Of a stretch of DNA of 64,000 bases, positions 30,513 to 41,879 are shown one piece after another (within the stretch, counting starts at the first letter, position 1; each line of letters opens with the position of its first letter). Source of the stretch: Prorocentrum cordatum (Eukaryota; Sar; Dinophyceae; Prorocentrales; Prorocentraceae); the NCBI GenBank assembly GCA_963575745.1, contig CAUYUJ010015726.1, forward strand, positions 62,001 through 126,000. The letters are read 5' to 3'. The notes below the pieces were generated by a model that saw only the letters and a program-made list of their open reading frames with translations, was not told the origin of the DNA and did no database searches. Made by a program: the position numbers and the translations under genes.

Positions 30513-30640
30513 GGATCCGCGCTGGGCCCCCCTGGCGGCGTCTCCGGCGCCGCCCCTGGCGCGCTCCGCGCGCCAGGAAGGGGATGCCAGCGCAGATCCA
30601 AGAAACAGCAAGAAACCCGCGCGGAGCCCCAAAAGTTTAC
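30492..30640. mobile_element. Palindromic foldback element, copy 4 (truncated left arm)
   Basis: The core GGATCCGCGCTGGGCCCCCC (30513 on), GGCGCGCTCCGCGCGCC and a right arm reading, in reverse complement, GGGGCTCCGCGCGGGTTTC match the family. The outer left arm is missing and replaced by family Q sequence, while the right arm reaches AAAAGTTTACG near 30640. Confidence 0.65.
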
Positions 30641-32145
30641 GTACATGACATCTCCTCTTGCTTCACGACCCTTGCCGCCTTGAGCTAGGTTGAGATCACG
30701 GCACCGCGCACGCAGGGAGGGCGCCAGAAAGAGAGGCAGCTGCCACCTCCCCGAAGCGCCGCCGCTGGGCGCGTCCCTCGATACATTGGCGCGCGCCCCT
30801 GGCGCCCGGAGGCGCCAGAGAAATCAGCAACGTTGACTGCTTTGCCCGTGGGAGGGGGCCTGGAGGGTACCGTTCTTCTCGTGGGAGGGGGCCTGGAGGG
30901 TACCGATGGGTCCCACCGGGTACCCGTGGGGCCTGCGCTGGGTGCGCTCCGCCTTGACGCAGCGACCCCAGTTGCCGGCGTTCAAGGTTGAACGCCGTCA
31001 GTGGCCCAGAATCGACTGACATATTGAACGACCCGCGCTATCGGAGAGCCACGGTCGTTCAGCAAGATCAGCGTGGAAGCCGCCCGCGTGGCCGAGACCA
31101 ACGCCGACGGCATCGCAACAGGAACCTGCCTTAATGGAGGGGGTCCCTGGGGTCCTCGCGGCCACCTAGCAGGGCTCGTTTCGATTCCTCCTATTCGATT
31201 CGATTCGACCTCGGATTCCGATGTGGCTTCCGATTTCTCAACGGAGGCCTGCTATCCTGCCGATTTCCGCCGATTCGACTTCTCCCGACTGGGCTGCCGA
31301 TACCCGCCGATCCGATTCGACTTACCCATTCGACTTGCCCATTCGATTATGGGTTCCCCTGCCCAGAAGCAGCGATCAGCGGCGCCCCCCCCCCTCAGGT
31401 GCCCCAGACGTTGCCGCCGTCGCGGTCACTTGCCAGCGCTGCAGCCGTGGCCTCAGGAAAGCCCCTGGGCCCCACGGGTGCGGGGCCGGGTGTGGCCACC
31501 GACGGAATTGGCCTGTCGAGCGGTCGGAGTCAGCTGACGGCGCGCTCAGGCCCAGACCGCCAGATGCGGAGGTTTATGAAACGCCGGCCGTGTCGATGTT
31601 CGGGGGCCACACGGATCTCTGGGTAAGAAGCCCGCCTGCCTTCTCAAAAGCCCCTTTCTAAGAAGCCCTGTGGTGCCTTCTCCCAGAAGGCCCCCCCGCC
31701 CCCCGCCCCAACCCCGCTGTGCGCATCGGCAGAATTAATTGCCCAGCTTGTCGATCAATCGGGGTCGGTGCCGGTCGACAGCGCCATCAGTGGGCAGGGT
31801 GCTCCGCGCCTCTGGAATGGATCGGGCGGGCCAGATTCCGGTCAGGAGCGGTTGCTCCGTGTGTCGCGCCGCTGGTTCTGGGCCACCACGCTTCGGCGCG
31901 TCACGCCAAGTGCGCCCTGGCCCCCGAGCACCAACGTTCCGATCTTGTCCCGGCCTCCCGTCCATCGAAGCGGAGCGATGCGCCATCAGCTCGCGCGGCA
32001 GAGCGTGTCGCAGGGGCCGCCGCCGCCCGCAGCCGCGACACGCGAGGCAGCAGTTTCCAACCGTAGGATCTGGATCTCAGACAGCCAGCGGCCTTCGGCC
32101 CATCCCGCCACCGTGCCTGGGCGGTGGGGATGAAGCCTGCTGGAT
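30641..32145. other. No gene recognised; one short direct repeat
   Basis: A 26-bp unit (CGTGGGAGGGGGCCTGGAGG then GTACCG) occurs at 30847 and 30880. From 31180 to 31350, GATTCGATTC-type words are frequent. Open frames on both strands up to about 200 codons show no domain. CATCCCGCCACC and GGTGGGGATG (32103-32131) form a small inverted repeat at the edge of the next repeat block. Confidence 0.35.
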
Positions 32146-32744
32146 GTCCGTTTTGGATCTCGTGGGAGGCCTCTTGGAGGCAGTTTTGAAGCCTCTTGGG
32201 GGCCGTTTGGGGGCCTCTTGCGGCCTCTTCGGGACCTCTCTTCGGGGCCTCTTGGGGGCCTCTTGGGGCCTCCCCTGGGCGCCTCTGGGAGCCTCCTGGG
32301 GGCCCCTTCAAGCGGAAGGCTCGGATTTTCGGTTCGTGTTCCCTCTCTAGGGCCCCTTTGGGGGCCGTCTTGGGGCCATCTTGGGCCGTCTTGGGCGCCT
32401 CTTGGGCCGTGTTGGGCGCCTCTTGGGCTGTTTTTGAGCCCTCTTGGGCCGTTTTGGGGCGATCTGGGGGGCCTCGTGGGGTGTCTTGGAGCATCGGGAA
32501 GCCGACAAGGCGAGAATTCGAAACGCCTTCGAAAACAATGCAAACTCAATGATCTTGGCTTCTTGGAGCCTTCTTGGGAGGGAGGCGTTTTCGAGGCCTC
32601 TTGGGGCGCATTGGGGGCCTCCTGGGCCGTCTTGGGGCCATCTTACGCGTCTCGGGTTGTTCTTTCGGCGACTCGGGGCCCTCTTAGACCGTCTTCGGGG
32701 GCCTCTTTAGGCTTTTTTGGACCGTCTTGGGGCACTCTTGGGCA
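32146..32744. mobile_element. GGCC-array repeat, copy L2 (opposite orientation)
   Basis: The plus strand carries CTTGGGGGCC(T)-type subrepeats of 10-13 bp. Two islands match copies L1 and L3 on the other strand: CGGAAGGCTCGGATTTTCGG (about 32320) and a core near 32490-32560 with GAGCATCGGGAAGCCGAC, GGCGAG, CGAAAACAATGC and TCAATGATCTTGGC. Gly/Pro/Leu/Trp-rich frames through it are artefacts. Confidence 0.65.
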
Positions 32745-33340
32745 CTAACGCTTCGCGAATCCCCACCAGCCCATCCAGGAGCGATGCCTAGAGGAGCTAC
32801 CCTGATCGGGAGAGCGTGGCATCCTCGCGATACTTCGGGGAGCCTCAGTGGGCCAGAGGCCCCTTGGATACCTCCTTGGCTTTCTTGGGGTGTCTCTTTG
32901 AGGCCTCTTGGAGCGTCGTGGGGGCCTCTTGCCGGCTTTGGGGGAGCTTCTTGGAGAGTGTTGGGTGCCGTTGGGGGGCCTTTTGGAAGCATCATGGGGG
33001 GCACTTCGGAGCCACGGGGCATCGTGGGAGCCTCGTGGGTCCGTCTGAGGGCCATCTTTGGGGATTGTCGGACAGGCTTGGTGCCAAAGAAGAGGGCGGC
33101 TTGGACTAGTATGGCCCCCCAGAAGGCCAACATTGGCCTAAGGAGAATCAGTACGTGTGTTGCCTTTTCCCTGAGGCCACCTTTGACCGCTCGCGACCCC
33201 CTCCCTCCAGACCCGGGGGGAGTGGGGGAGGCGAAAGAGTAAACCCCTCCCCGAAGGGGAAGAAGGGGGAAGGATAGAAGAGGCAACGCGACAAACCACC
33301 TCAACTCAGAGGGCTGGTGGGACTCGCCGGCTCGACTCTT
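32745..33340. mobile_element. 0.6-kb inverted-terminus element, copy 1
   Basis: The left end has ACGCTTCGCGAATCCCCACC then AGCCC, with CCCACCAGCCC at 32762-32772. The right end has GGGCTGGTGGG at 33311-33321, its exact complement, inside AGAGGGCTGGTGGGACTC. The inside holds CTTGGGGCC arrays, CAGAAGGCCAA near 33118 and AAACCCCTCCCCGAAGGGGA near 33240. The same left end, right end and inner landmarks recur at 53218-53870. No transposase, so non-autonomous. Confidence 0.7.
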
Positions 33341-33359
33341 TCGAAACATGACCCTTCCA

Positions 33360-33990
33360 GACCTCGTGACGGGGGGGCGGTGTGTTCATCGCGAGCAATT
33401 ATTTGTCGGCCAGGGGCCCGAGACCAGCCTTCGGGCGCCCGCGACGGCGAAAGGACGGCCAGCTCGACTTCTTGTCGAGCCGCGGCATGACGTCTGTCAG
33501 GGCCAGGATCATGGGACGGGGGGTCGAGGTTGCGCCAGTGCAGTCCTTGAGATATGGGCGCCATCGAGCTCGGATTGACAAAATGAAGCGTCGTCAGGAT
33601 CGATTTTGGCGCGCGAGGAGCGCGGGGCCTCTGCTGGGGAAGTTCGTTCAGCAAGCGGTGCTGGCAGCCCTTCCGCATGGAGTTGGCGTTCGTGGAGCTC
33701 CCCCCACCTCTGCCACTTGCCGCGCGCAGAGCTACGAAGAGCGCACGACGCGAACCAGGCAAGAACGGCTCGATTTGGATTGTTACATGTCTGCAAGGCG
33801 GCGGGACTTGAGACCCGCGACTTCCAGCGTGGGCGGATCTCATGCTTCAACAGGCCCTGGGTGCGACGCTCCATGAGGCCCCGCAGAAAGCACGGGTCAA
33901 ACAAATCCGAGCTGCCTACCGCCATAAGACGCCTCGGGGGAAAGCCCCAGGCCCTCGCGGGGCCACGCAGCTGACTGTCCACGAGCTCGG
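33360..33990 (+). pseudogene. Possible retroelement endonuclease C-terminus
   Basis: The plus strand reads RPRRRKDGQLDFLSSRGM, then APVQSLRYGRHRARI, resembling the end of LINE endonucleases where LD(F/Y) and a final His-containing strand close the fold. The frames that follow (RRKHGSNKSELP, RHKTPRGKAP) change twice. No RT is seen downstream, so if real it is a fragment. Alternative: chance similarity in GC-rich DNA. Confidence 0.3.
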
Positions 33991-34823
33991 GCGGGCCATT
34001 CGATCAGCGCCCGAATGGCGAACGGACCGTGGGGGCAGGCTTGGCCTGCGCGTGCGCGCCCCTTTGTCCGCGCGTGATTTGGCTCCAGAAGCAGGTGAGC
34101 GGCGCCTTTGGCACGATCGAGCTAAACGACCTGACAGGGACCATGGCGCAGTCATGGACACTGAGGATCCGACGAGCAGTTGGCTTGCTCCTGTGCTGGG
34201 CACATTGGGCAAGACACGCGATGCGGAGGGCGACGATATGCCTCGCGTTTCAACGAAGCAGCCGGCGGTGACGTCACGAGAAGTTGTGGCGGGAGGTACG
34301 CGGCCTCCAGCATGGCGGGCAACGTCAGGCGTTTACAACTCGACTTCATGTCCGAGCTGCCCCGGACGACGCGCTGACCTTTTCCATGTTCCGCGGGCAT
34401 GTGAAGCCAACGAAGATGGACGCTCACATGTATTCAGCAGCGCCGAAACGATTCTTCCAGCAGTCGCTCCGACGCCGTGGTTTCGGGCCAGCGGTTTGCC
34501 CTCCCTGTCCACGCTGCCGGGGGCGCCCGCCCGTGGCGACGTCTCATGTTTGGGAGGTCCTGTACCGCGGCGCCTCGGCTGCGTCGGGCGGCGCGCTCTC
34601 GGGCAGGGCCCGCCGCAAATTCCATCACGGCCTGGGGCCACAAGGGCTGTATGGGTTTGTGTGTTTGTACAGACTGCGCCCAACAGTATGGAATTGGTTG
34701 TCCTTGGTCCGTTGCCTGGCCGCGCTCAGACATCACCTCGAGCTGATCTGCGCGCCGTGGTTCGGATGCTGTGCGTGGCGCTGCTGCCGGCCAAGGCTCA
34801 CGAGGACTATCTTTAAGTCGGGC

Positions 34824-34960
34824 GTGTCCCTCTACAGGAGGAATATTCAAAAATAGTTTTAAAGTAGTATGGGGACGATGTTTTGATATTTCTTGTCTAT
34901 TTTTGAGCACTTGTTGAGTCTTCTTAATTTTTCGTCCAAAATCCACCTGTAGGGGGACAT
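34824..34960. mobile_element. 137-bp AT-rich MITE, copy 1
   Basis: The left end GTGTCCCTCTACAGGAGG is complementary to the right end CCACCTGTAGGGGGACAT. The inside is AT-rich (AAAATAGTTTTAAAGTAG, TTTTTGAGCAC) in an otherwise GC-rich area. Copy 2, same length and orientation, is at 35294. Confidence 0.7.
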
Positions 34961-35079
34961 GGCCGACCTAAGACTATCTGAATCTCCCGCAAGGCTTTCG
35001 ACGAGGGCCCGACTGTCGTCGTCATCCGAGGCGGCCAGTGTCTAATCTGTGGCGTGAGCTCCGGGAGAAGGGTCGCAGA

Positions 35080-35560
35080 CTCGGGTGGCCTCTCTGACTT
35101 GCTTCAGCTCGTTCATGTTTCAGGTCACCCTTCTCCTCCTCCTCCTCCTCCTCCTCCTCCTCCTCCTCCTCCTCCTCCTCTTCCTCTTCCTCTTCCCCCT
35201 CCTCCCTCCTCCCTCCTCCCTCCTCCTCCTGATGTCGCGGCCTGCCAGGGTCGAAACTCGGGCGGCCTCTCTGACTTGCTTCAATTCGGGCCTGCGCCTC
35301 TACAGGGGGGAATATCCCCAGATAGTCAAACAAAAATCAAGGGACGATTTTTGGACTACTTCTGGCTATCGTTGAGGATTGTTTGACTATTTTTTATTTT
35401 TCGCCAAAAATCCGCTTGTAGGGGGACATGCCCGACCTAAGACTTGCTTCAGCTTGTTCATGTTTCAGGCCACCAGGAAGGTCCTGGAATCGAGGCCAAG
35501 GGCATCGCTGGGCCGATGTCGCGGCCTGCCAGGGCCGAGATGTGCATTCGGTTTCTAGCG
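35080..35560 (+). repeat. Tandem duplication around a TCC run
   Basis: GACTTGCTTCAGCTCGTTCA then TGTTTCAGG occurs at 35095 and, with one change, at 35449. GATGTCGCGGCCTGCCAGGG occurs at 35231 and 35514. TCGGG(T/C)GGCCTCTCTGACTTGC occurs at 35081 and 35261. A roughly 280-350-bp unit was duplicated; a TCC array (35137-35230) in the first copy and a MITE between the copies account for the differing spacings. Confidence 0.7.
35294..35430. mobile_element. 137-bp AT-rich MITE, copy 2
   Basis: The left end GCGCCTCTACAGGGGGGAAT and the right end TTGTAGGGGGACATG are inverted relative to each other. Inside, GATAGTCAAACAA and TTGTTTGACTATT are also inverted, giving a longer interrupted stem. After both copies the sequence reads CGACCTAAGACT, so the flank was copied together with the element. 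Confidence 0.75.
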
Positions 35561-36435
35561 AGCTGCCGCGGCCGCCAAGCGCATGTTTGTGGCGGCCCGC
35601 GAAGACTTGATTTGGATGGCTCAGGCCCAAGCTGTGTTTTTAGGCGGGGCGGTCGTCCCAGGCGAAGCCAGGCTTCAGGGGCGGAGGCAGGCTAGGGCTC
35701 GTGCCAAGGCGCCTCGTGACGAGAATCTGTTCCACACCCTTCTCCCGCACGGTAAAGGGTGGAAGTGCCGTTCTTTTGCCAAATATGTCGACACCGTGAC
35801 GCAGCGCAAGATACTCGCGTCTCGCTGTGCCCTGCGGGAGCTCTTTTGCGCAATCGGGCCATTCTCCTGCGGGTTCGTCCTCCTAGGGAGTCGGAGTCTC
35901 GGTCGAGTGATTCGCGAAGGAGCCCTTGTGGGTCAATACTCCTATCGGGCCCCTTGTTGCTAAAGCGGAACCTTTCTCGCGCGCCAGCTTGCCTGTCTGC
36001 CGAGATGTCGGTGCGAGGTGCACCCGGGAGCCGTCTCAGGCGGGAGGTGGGCAGCTTGCGGGGGAGGGGGTGCGCACTACGGAATCGGTGAGCAGGAAGC
36101 GCCCTCCACATACCCGCGCAGGATGCTGAGGAATGCGCGAGCATGTTTGATTGTCAAGGGCAGCCCAGCTGCCAGATCCACCCTCTCGGGGCCCGGTGCG
36201 TCTGAGGCAAATCCTCCCCGGTAATTTGGAAGGTCAGGGTTCGCTTGCAGGCCAACCTGTCCGAGGACCCCCCCCTCCCCTCGCAGGGTCAGGGCGCGTG
36301 CACGTTTCTCCGCCCGAAGTGGGGGGCCCGCGCGCGGTGCGTCTCGCACCGCTCGGCCACGGCGCCCTGCGGAAGGCCGCATCGCTCTTCGAGGCGCGGC
36401 CCCCGCTCGTCTCTTCCTCTTCCTCGGGATCCTAA
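35561..36435. other. No gene recognised
   Basis: A plus-strand frame (35583-35963, 126 codons) has a non-repetitive composition, including GKGWKCRSFAKYVDTVTQRK and a Cys-rich middle, but no family I recognise, no start context and no neighbouring gene. It may be a remnant of a transposon or chance. Confidence 0.3.
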
Positions 36436-36439
36436 TTTT

Positions 36440-36500
36440 CTCCCCCTCCTCCTCCTCCTCCTCCTCCTCCTCCTCCTCCTCCTCCTCCTCCTCCAGCGTC
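36440..36500. repeat. TCC microsatellite
   Basis: About 50 bp of pure TCC/CTC in mixed GC-rich sequence. Confidence 0.9.
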
Positions 36501-37300
36501 CATTTCGATCCGCTCGGTCTGAGTCGGCACCGATTCTGGTCGGCCCCACTCGACGCACGCTCGGAGCCGATCTGGCTTCCCGACTCGAGGCTAACTGATC
36601 ATGCCCAACTTGCGGTCGAGCGTATGGCTAAGGAACCTCATGCCCAGAAGCTGGGCCATCGTTTCTTGGCAATTTTGCCAGGGAGGTGGCCCAGTTTCTT
36701 GAGCACGTTCGCCCCTGCGGCGTTGACCAAAAAAGCTGGCCCAGGCTCGCCTCAAGAGGAGTTCTATCATCGAGGGACACAGCGCAAGCCGAATGTGATA
36801 TCCCTCCCAGTGCGGCACGAGGCCATTAGTTGTTCGTTTCGCCCATTGTCGTGCTAATATGTCTGTTGTGTGTGAGTGTGTGTGTGTGACTGTGTGGGTG
36901 GGTGAGTGGGTGGGTGGGTGGGGGGGGGGCATTTCGACTGGCAAGAATTCCTCCGTGCGCGAGGGGCGCGACCCCCCGCCTCCACATAGCAAACGCGTTC
37001 TGTCGCACACCCATAAGTTTCTGATTGGCCGTCAGCCAGCGGACCAGCAAAGGCAGAAGGGTCTGGAGTTTTCGGACCGTGAGCTGCACTGGCTGCAGCT
37101 CTGAACTCGTTTGCGGATTTTCCCATCGAGATTATTGCGTGCTCTCTGCTGTGCTCGTACGCCGTCCATGCTGTGATCCCTTGTGGTGGGCACATCGGGT
37201 CGGCGTGTTGTGAGCACTGGCTCGGACCTATACTGGCCACAGCCGTCTTGTGTGGCCGATGGCGTGACGCGCCACGGACTCCTTCAGGCTGCGCAACCCC
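36501..37300. other. GT-rich patch and unassigned sequence
   Basis: GTGT/GGGT repeats at about 36866-36930. Around them frames of up to about 140 codons exist on both strands with no domain I recognise. Confidence 0.35.
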
Positions 37301-37304
37301 GCCC

Positions 37305-37450
37305 TAGAGATCCGATGTCGTGATGTTTTCAATACGGGGTCCCCGGAAGTCTCGACCCATTCCCCAAGACCCGTTTTTCATCCTGAGTCGTTTTTTGACA
37401 TTCCCAGGGCCCGGCGAGGGCCCCCAGAGGCCGAAAGTTGCGAACAACCT
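37305..37450 (-). repeat. Dispersed repeat family Q, copy 2
   Basis: Minus strand: GGTTGTTCGCAACTTTCGGC, CTCTGGGGGCCC, TCAAAAAACGACTCAGGATG, GGGTCGAGACTTCCGGGGAC, then CCCGTATTGAAAACATCACG and ACATCGGATCTCTAGGG. It is the fullest of the three copies. Confidence 0.55.
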
Positions 37451-37794
37451 CCGCCTTGATCTGTTCAATGCGTTGGATCTCTGGGTCCCCCCAAACACCC
37501 GCAGAGGCCGCATCCCAGGAGCGGCCCAGGCCGGCACAGGGCTGGCCCAGGCCGCCAGTCGGCGCGCCCGGCAGCAGGCCCGGCAGACGCGGCTCGGCCC
37601 AGCGGAGGGCCCGGCAGCAGGCGCGCCTGGCCCGGCAGCGGCCCGGCCCGGGCAGGCAGAGGGCGCGCCGCTCCCGAGGTCGCGGCGATCGAGGCGGCCA
37701 TCGCCGACCTGGAGGCGCGGCGCGGGGGGCCTGGCGGCCCTGGCTGCGGCTGGCGGGCGGCGCTGCTCGTCGCCTTTCCTGTGCCGCCGTCGTC

Positions 37795-37913
37795 GCCGTC
37801 CTCGTCGTCGTCACGCGTCCTCGTCCTCATCCTCATCCTCGTCGTCGTCCTCGTCGTCGTCGTCGTCGTCATGCGTCCTCGTCGTTGACCTCGTCGTCGT
37901 CCTCGTCCTCGTC

Positions 37914-37968
<55 letters not shown>

Positions 37969-37975
37969 TCCGCCG
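37795..37975. repeat. GTC/CTC trinucleotide array
   Basis: CGTCGTCCTC-type repeats becoming pure GTC at about 37915-37968. Ser- or Val-rich frames through it are artefacts. Confidence 0.9.
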
Positions 37976-38582
37976 CCGCCGCCGGCCGTCCTTCGTCGTC
38001 CGTCGCCAGTGGCCGTCACACGCCCCTGGTTCTGCCGAGGCGACGCGGGCGAGGAACCGGGCGGGGCCGCCCGTGGGGGGGTGTCGGTCCCATCGGGCGG
38101 CTCCTCGTGCCACGCGCTGGAGGGGGCCACCGAAGGGCGGGGTCGCGTCCCTGTTGCCTCGGGGCGTCGGAGGAGGACAAGGCACCGATATTGCTACCCT
38201 CGCCTCGTTTTCGCCCTCCTTTGGGGCCTCCTGGGAGGCCCTCGTCGGCACGGTTGGATTCGCTTCGAACTTCTGGTCAGAGTCAGAACTCTCGCTGGGA
38301 GGGGTCTGGGGAGTAGCGGTATCGGTACTTTTCGGTTGCCCCAGAAGGGCGGGGTCGCATTCTTGTTGTTTCAGAGGCGTGTGTGTACGGGCACTTTCGG
38401 ACGGGCACCTTCGGACTTTTGCCCATCGTTGTCCTCCTCCTCCTCCTCCTCCTCCTCCTCCGACCCGTCCTCTTCTCCTCCTGATCCTGCTCCTCCTCCT
38501 CCTCCTCCTCCTCCTCCTCCTCCTCCTCCTCCTCCCTCTCCTCCCGACCTGGTGCTCCACCGTGTCGGAGGCGAGCTGGGGG
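37976..38582. repeat. Repeat family P copy 3, short duplication and TCC array
   Basis: GAAGGGCGGGGTCGCGTCCC (38128) and GAAGGGCGGGGTCGCATTCT (38344) are a direct duplication. Family P copy 3 (GGAGGCCCTCGTCGGCACGG, TTGGATTCGCTTCGAACTTC, TGGTCAGAG) lies at about 38236-38290. A TCC array fills 38431-38540. Confidence 0.55.
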
Positions 38583-40904
38583 TGACCAAGGAGGTAGCCG
38601 GTAGCCGACGCCGCCTTCAAGCTGAAGACGCTGTTGCAGGAGGTCGACTTCAACGTCGCGCTCAAGGAGTTCGGAGCGCTCGCCAAACACCCTGCTGCGA
38701 GGCACGAGCTCAAGGGTCGACTTCGGCGGCAGCTCGGCGTCCAGTCGGCCAAGGGCGAGAGGAACCTCTTCGTCGATTTCTTGTGCGGCAAGCGGATAGT
38801 GCGCAAGGTCAGGCAGGGCAAGTTGGTGCAAGCTGGTCTCCGCATTCGACGTGTCGCCAACCTGAATACGGGCGCTGGGCGGAGTCAAGCCGTGCGCAAG
38901 GTGGCGGCATCTGGCCTGGAGGCGAGTGTCTCGTACGGGTCTGCTGTCACGAGTTGCGCCACGATGGAGCTCGACAAGCTCAAGTTGGTGGTCTTCGCAG
39001 CAGTGGCCCCCAGCGTGGCAGGCAGATCGAGAAAGCTCACGCCCATGATCACTCCGCTCCTGGACCCCATGTGCCGTGCCACCGCCCTGCCCATCGTGGC
39101 CACGCTGCAGGCGGTGCAGGAGCAGTGGATCCCCCAGGACGTCATCAAGTTTGGGATGACGCAGTGCCTTGCTTCAGGCTGGTGGGCTGGTGCCAGGTGC
39201 GTGGGCCTTTCTCGGAGGGTGCTCCCGTCACTCGAGGGGGTCGGCTGGGTCACCGTGGGCGGCAGGACTTGGAGGACGCACGAGGGTGTCGACATCGGGG
39301 TCTTAAACGTGGCGCCGTGGATACTGAAGCGGCTGCTGTGGCGTGCCGTCGAGGCCTGGCAGCGGGCTCACGTCAGCAAGCGACTTGAGCTCGAACAAAT
39401 TGCCAACGGTGGCGTGCTCGATCCGCTGGTGAGGATGGTTCGGACTGTCAGAACCTGTTGGTCAGCGGTCGGCGTCGCCAAGTGATGCTGAGCTCGGAAT
39501 GCCAGCACCCGCTGGGCAGCGGCCCTCGTCGCAAGCAGCGGAAGCTGGCTCACGGTGCGACTCACGCCCAAGGAGATGGGCTACCTGGCCTCCGTCATCG
39601 TCGACGGCCAGTGGTCGCAGAGCCGCAAGCACGAGTGCGGCACGGCATTCTCGGCGAGAAGTGTCTTCTCTGCGGCGAGGCGGGCGCGCTCTTCCACGGG
39701 CACTGCCGCCGCAGCGGGTGCCCCGACGAGCTCCATCTGCCGAGCAAGATGCGCGACCTGCTGATGAGCGCCGACCTGCCTGAGGTGAAGGTGCTCCTCG
39801 AGAGGGCGCTGTGGCCGTCGCCTGTGTGCCTGATGATGCTGGATGGGCCGGCATTGAGACTGCATGCCGTCGGGGGAGTTGTTCCTGGACGCTTCAGCGT
39901 GCAAGGGCGACGTCGGGAGGCATGCGAGCGTCGGCGAGGCGGTCGTTGCCCTGCTGCACATCGCTGAGAAGTTCAAGACGGGCGTCTTGGGCGTGCTGTT
40001 CGAGGCCCTTGTGGCCATCAGCGGCAGGGAGCTCTCGGCGATGTTGGCGGTGCTGCGGTTCGCGGTGCCGCCCGTCACCGCGATCGTGGACAACCATTTC
40101 GCGCCCCTGGGCCTCAGGGAGCAGGGGCGCGCCAAGACCACGAGCTTTGGCCACGCGTAGTCGCACTTGTGGCGGGAGGCGTGGCGGTTCCTGGACGAGT
40201 TCGGCGGCTTGCTCAAGGACGGCCTCACGGTGCAGAAGGTGCCTGCGCACGGGTCTCGGAGGTCGGTGGTCGACGGTGGCCGCATCACGTACCGCGATTG
40301 GTACGGCAACCAGTTCGCCGACAAGGCGGCGAAGGATGCTTCTGCCCATGGCCTTCTGCCGCCAAGTGCGCGCCGCAAGCTGGTCATGGCCAACAAGACC
40401 GTGGAGGGCATGGGAATGTGGGTCTCGGCGGTGGGCGCGGCGCCCGGCGGCAGTGACGCCACGCGCCGCACCGCCAAGCCGAACAAGCCTGCGCAGCGGG
40501 CTGCGGCTGCTGCCGCCGCTGCTGCGCCCCGCGTGCTCTGCGAATTCCGTGGCCCAGAGGGGGAGCGGTTGTGTGCTCGCCGTCGCTGGGCGGAGCGCTT
40601 GGGCGAATGCTCGAGCACCATCGCGCAGGCCGCCCTTGAGTAGAGCCGCGGGTTGAAGGAGAGCGGCGCCAAGTGCCATCGGCTGGTGAAGATCAAGCCG
40701 CTGGCCGACAGCACCCTGGTCCGCGTGCTGCCCACGAAGGCGTGCCTGGTCTGCGGCGCGACTGGGGCCGCGAGGAGCGACAGCTTCAAGCACGAGTGCG
40801 GCGAGCCCTCCTCGAAGGGCCAGTGCGTCCTCTCGCGGCTCGGCAAGTCTCTCGTCCCGTCCGTGCCGCAGAAGATCGTAGTGGAGCTGCTGGAGCTTGG
40901 CTAG
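38583..40904 (+). pseudogene. Element D: decayed LINE, RT thumb to zinc tail
   Basis: The plus strand begins with RT thumb and connection sequence (38634-39485, 283 codons open): NLFVDFLCGKRIVRKVRQ matches the LGVDFxxG(R/K) block, then AASGLEASVSYGSA and LDPMCRATALPIVATLQAV. A cysteine motif CLLCGEAGALFHGHCRRSGC lies at about 39667-39725. RNase H follows with all expected blocks: GELFLDASACKG, GEAVVALLHIAEK, AIVDNHF and, after a TAG at 40158-40160, VPAHG and GNQFADKAAKD. A last zinc motif ACLVCGATGA...HECG (40740-40802) ends at a stop at 40902-40904. The RT palm and endonuclease are absent, so it is 5'-truncated. Apart from frame changes at 39485-39860, it is one of the better preserved remnants. 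Confidence 0.7.
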
Positions 40905-41033
40905 CAGCGGCGGTCTGCCGCTGAGCTGGCCAGACGCGCGGCCGCGGTCGTGCGCGCGGCGAGATACGGTACCGCCCCTTCTGATGCGCGCGCATCCTCA
41001 CTCTTCCTCCTCTTCCTCCTTTTCTTCCTGTTG

Positions 41034-41430
<397 letters not shown>

Positions 41431-41879
41431 CAGAGGCTGCGGCGGCGCAGGCTGCGGCGGCTGCGGCGGCGACAGGGCCCGGCGAAGCCGAAGCCGCCAG
41501 CGGAGTCCCCCGCGGTCGCGGCGGTGACCGCGGCGGTCGAGGGCCGCAGCCGCGCTGCGCTGCCGGCGCTCCGGCAGGACACCGCCGCCGCCACCGTCGC
41601 CGCCGCTGCCGCCCGTGCTGCGTCCTCCAGCGCGGGCGAGGGCGGCGTCACCCAGGCCATGGGGGGAGCGCGGGGTGCCTGTCTCGGCGAGGGCCTCTCC
41701 TGGGTCCTTCTCCCGCTCACGATGGAGCCGTAACTGGGAGTGCTGTTCGCCCTCCTCCCCTGAGTTGTCCGGGAGATCTCCCGCCCACTCCGCGTGCTGT
41801 TTTCATACGTAAGGTCAAGAAAACCGCCCTAACCCCTGGAATGGCCCAGTCCGCAACCATCCGGGAAAATTTTTTAATA
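41431..41879. other. No gene recognised
   Basis: GC-rich, Ala/Arg-coding in most frames, with a short plus-strand frame (41524-41733) ending LLPLTMEP that shows no domain. It grades into unique sequence before repeat L3. Confidence 0.35.

Noticed and set aside
32150-33100. Gly/Pro/Leu/Trp-rich frames (GPLGASWG-like repeats)
   Set aside because: They follow the CTTGGGGCC subrepeats and occur in all GGCC-array copies regardless of strand.
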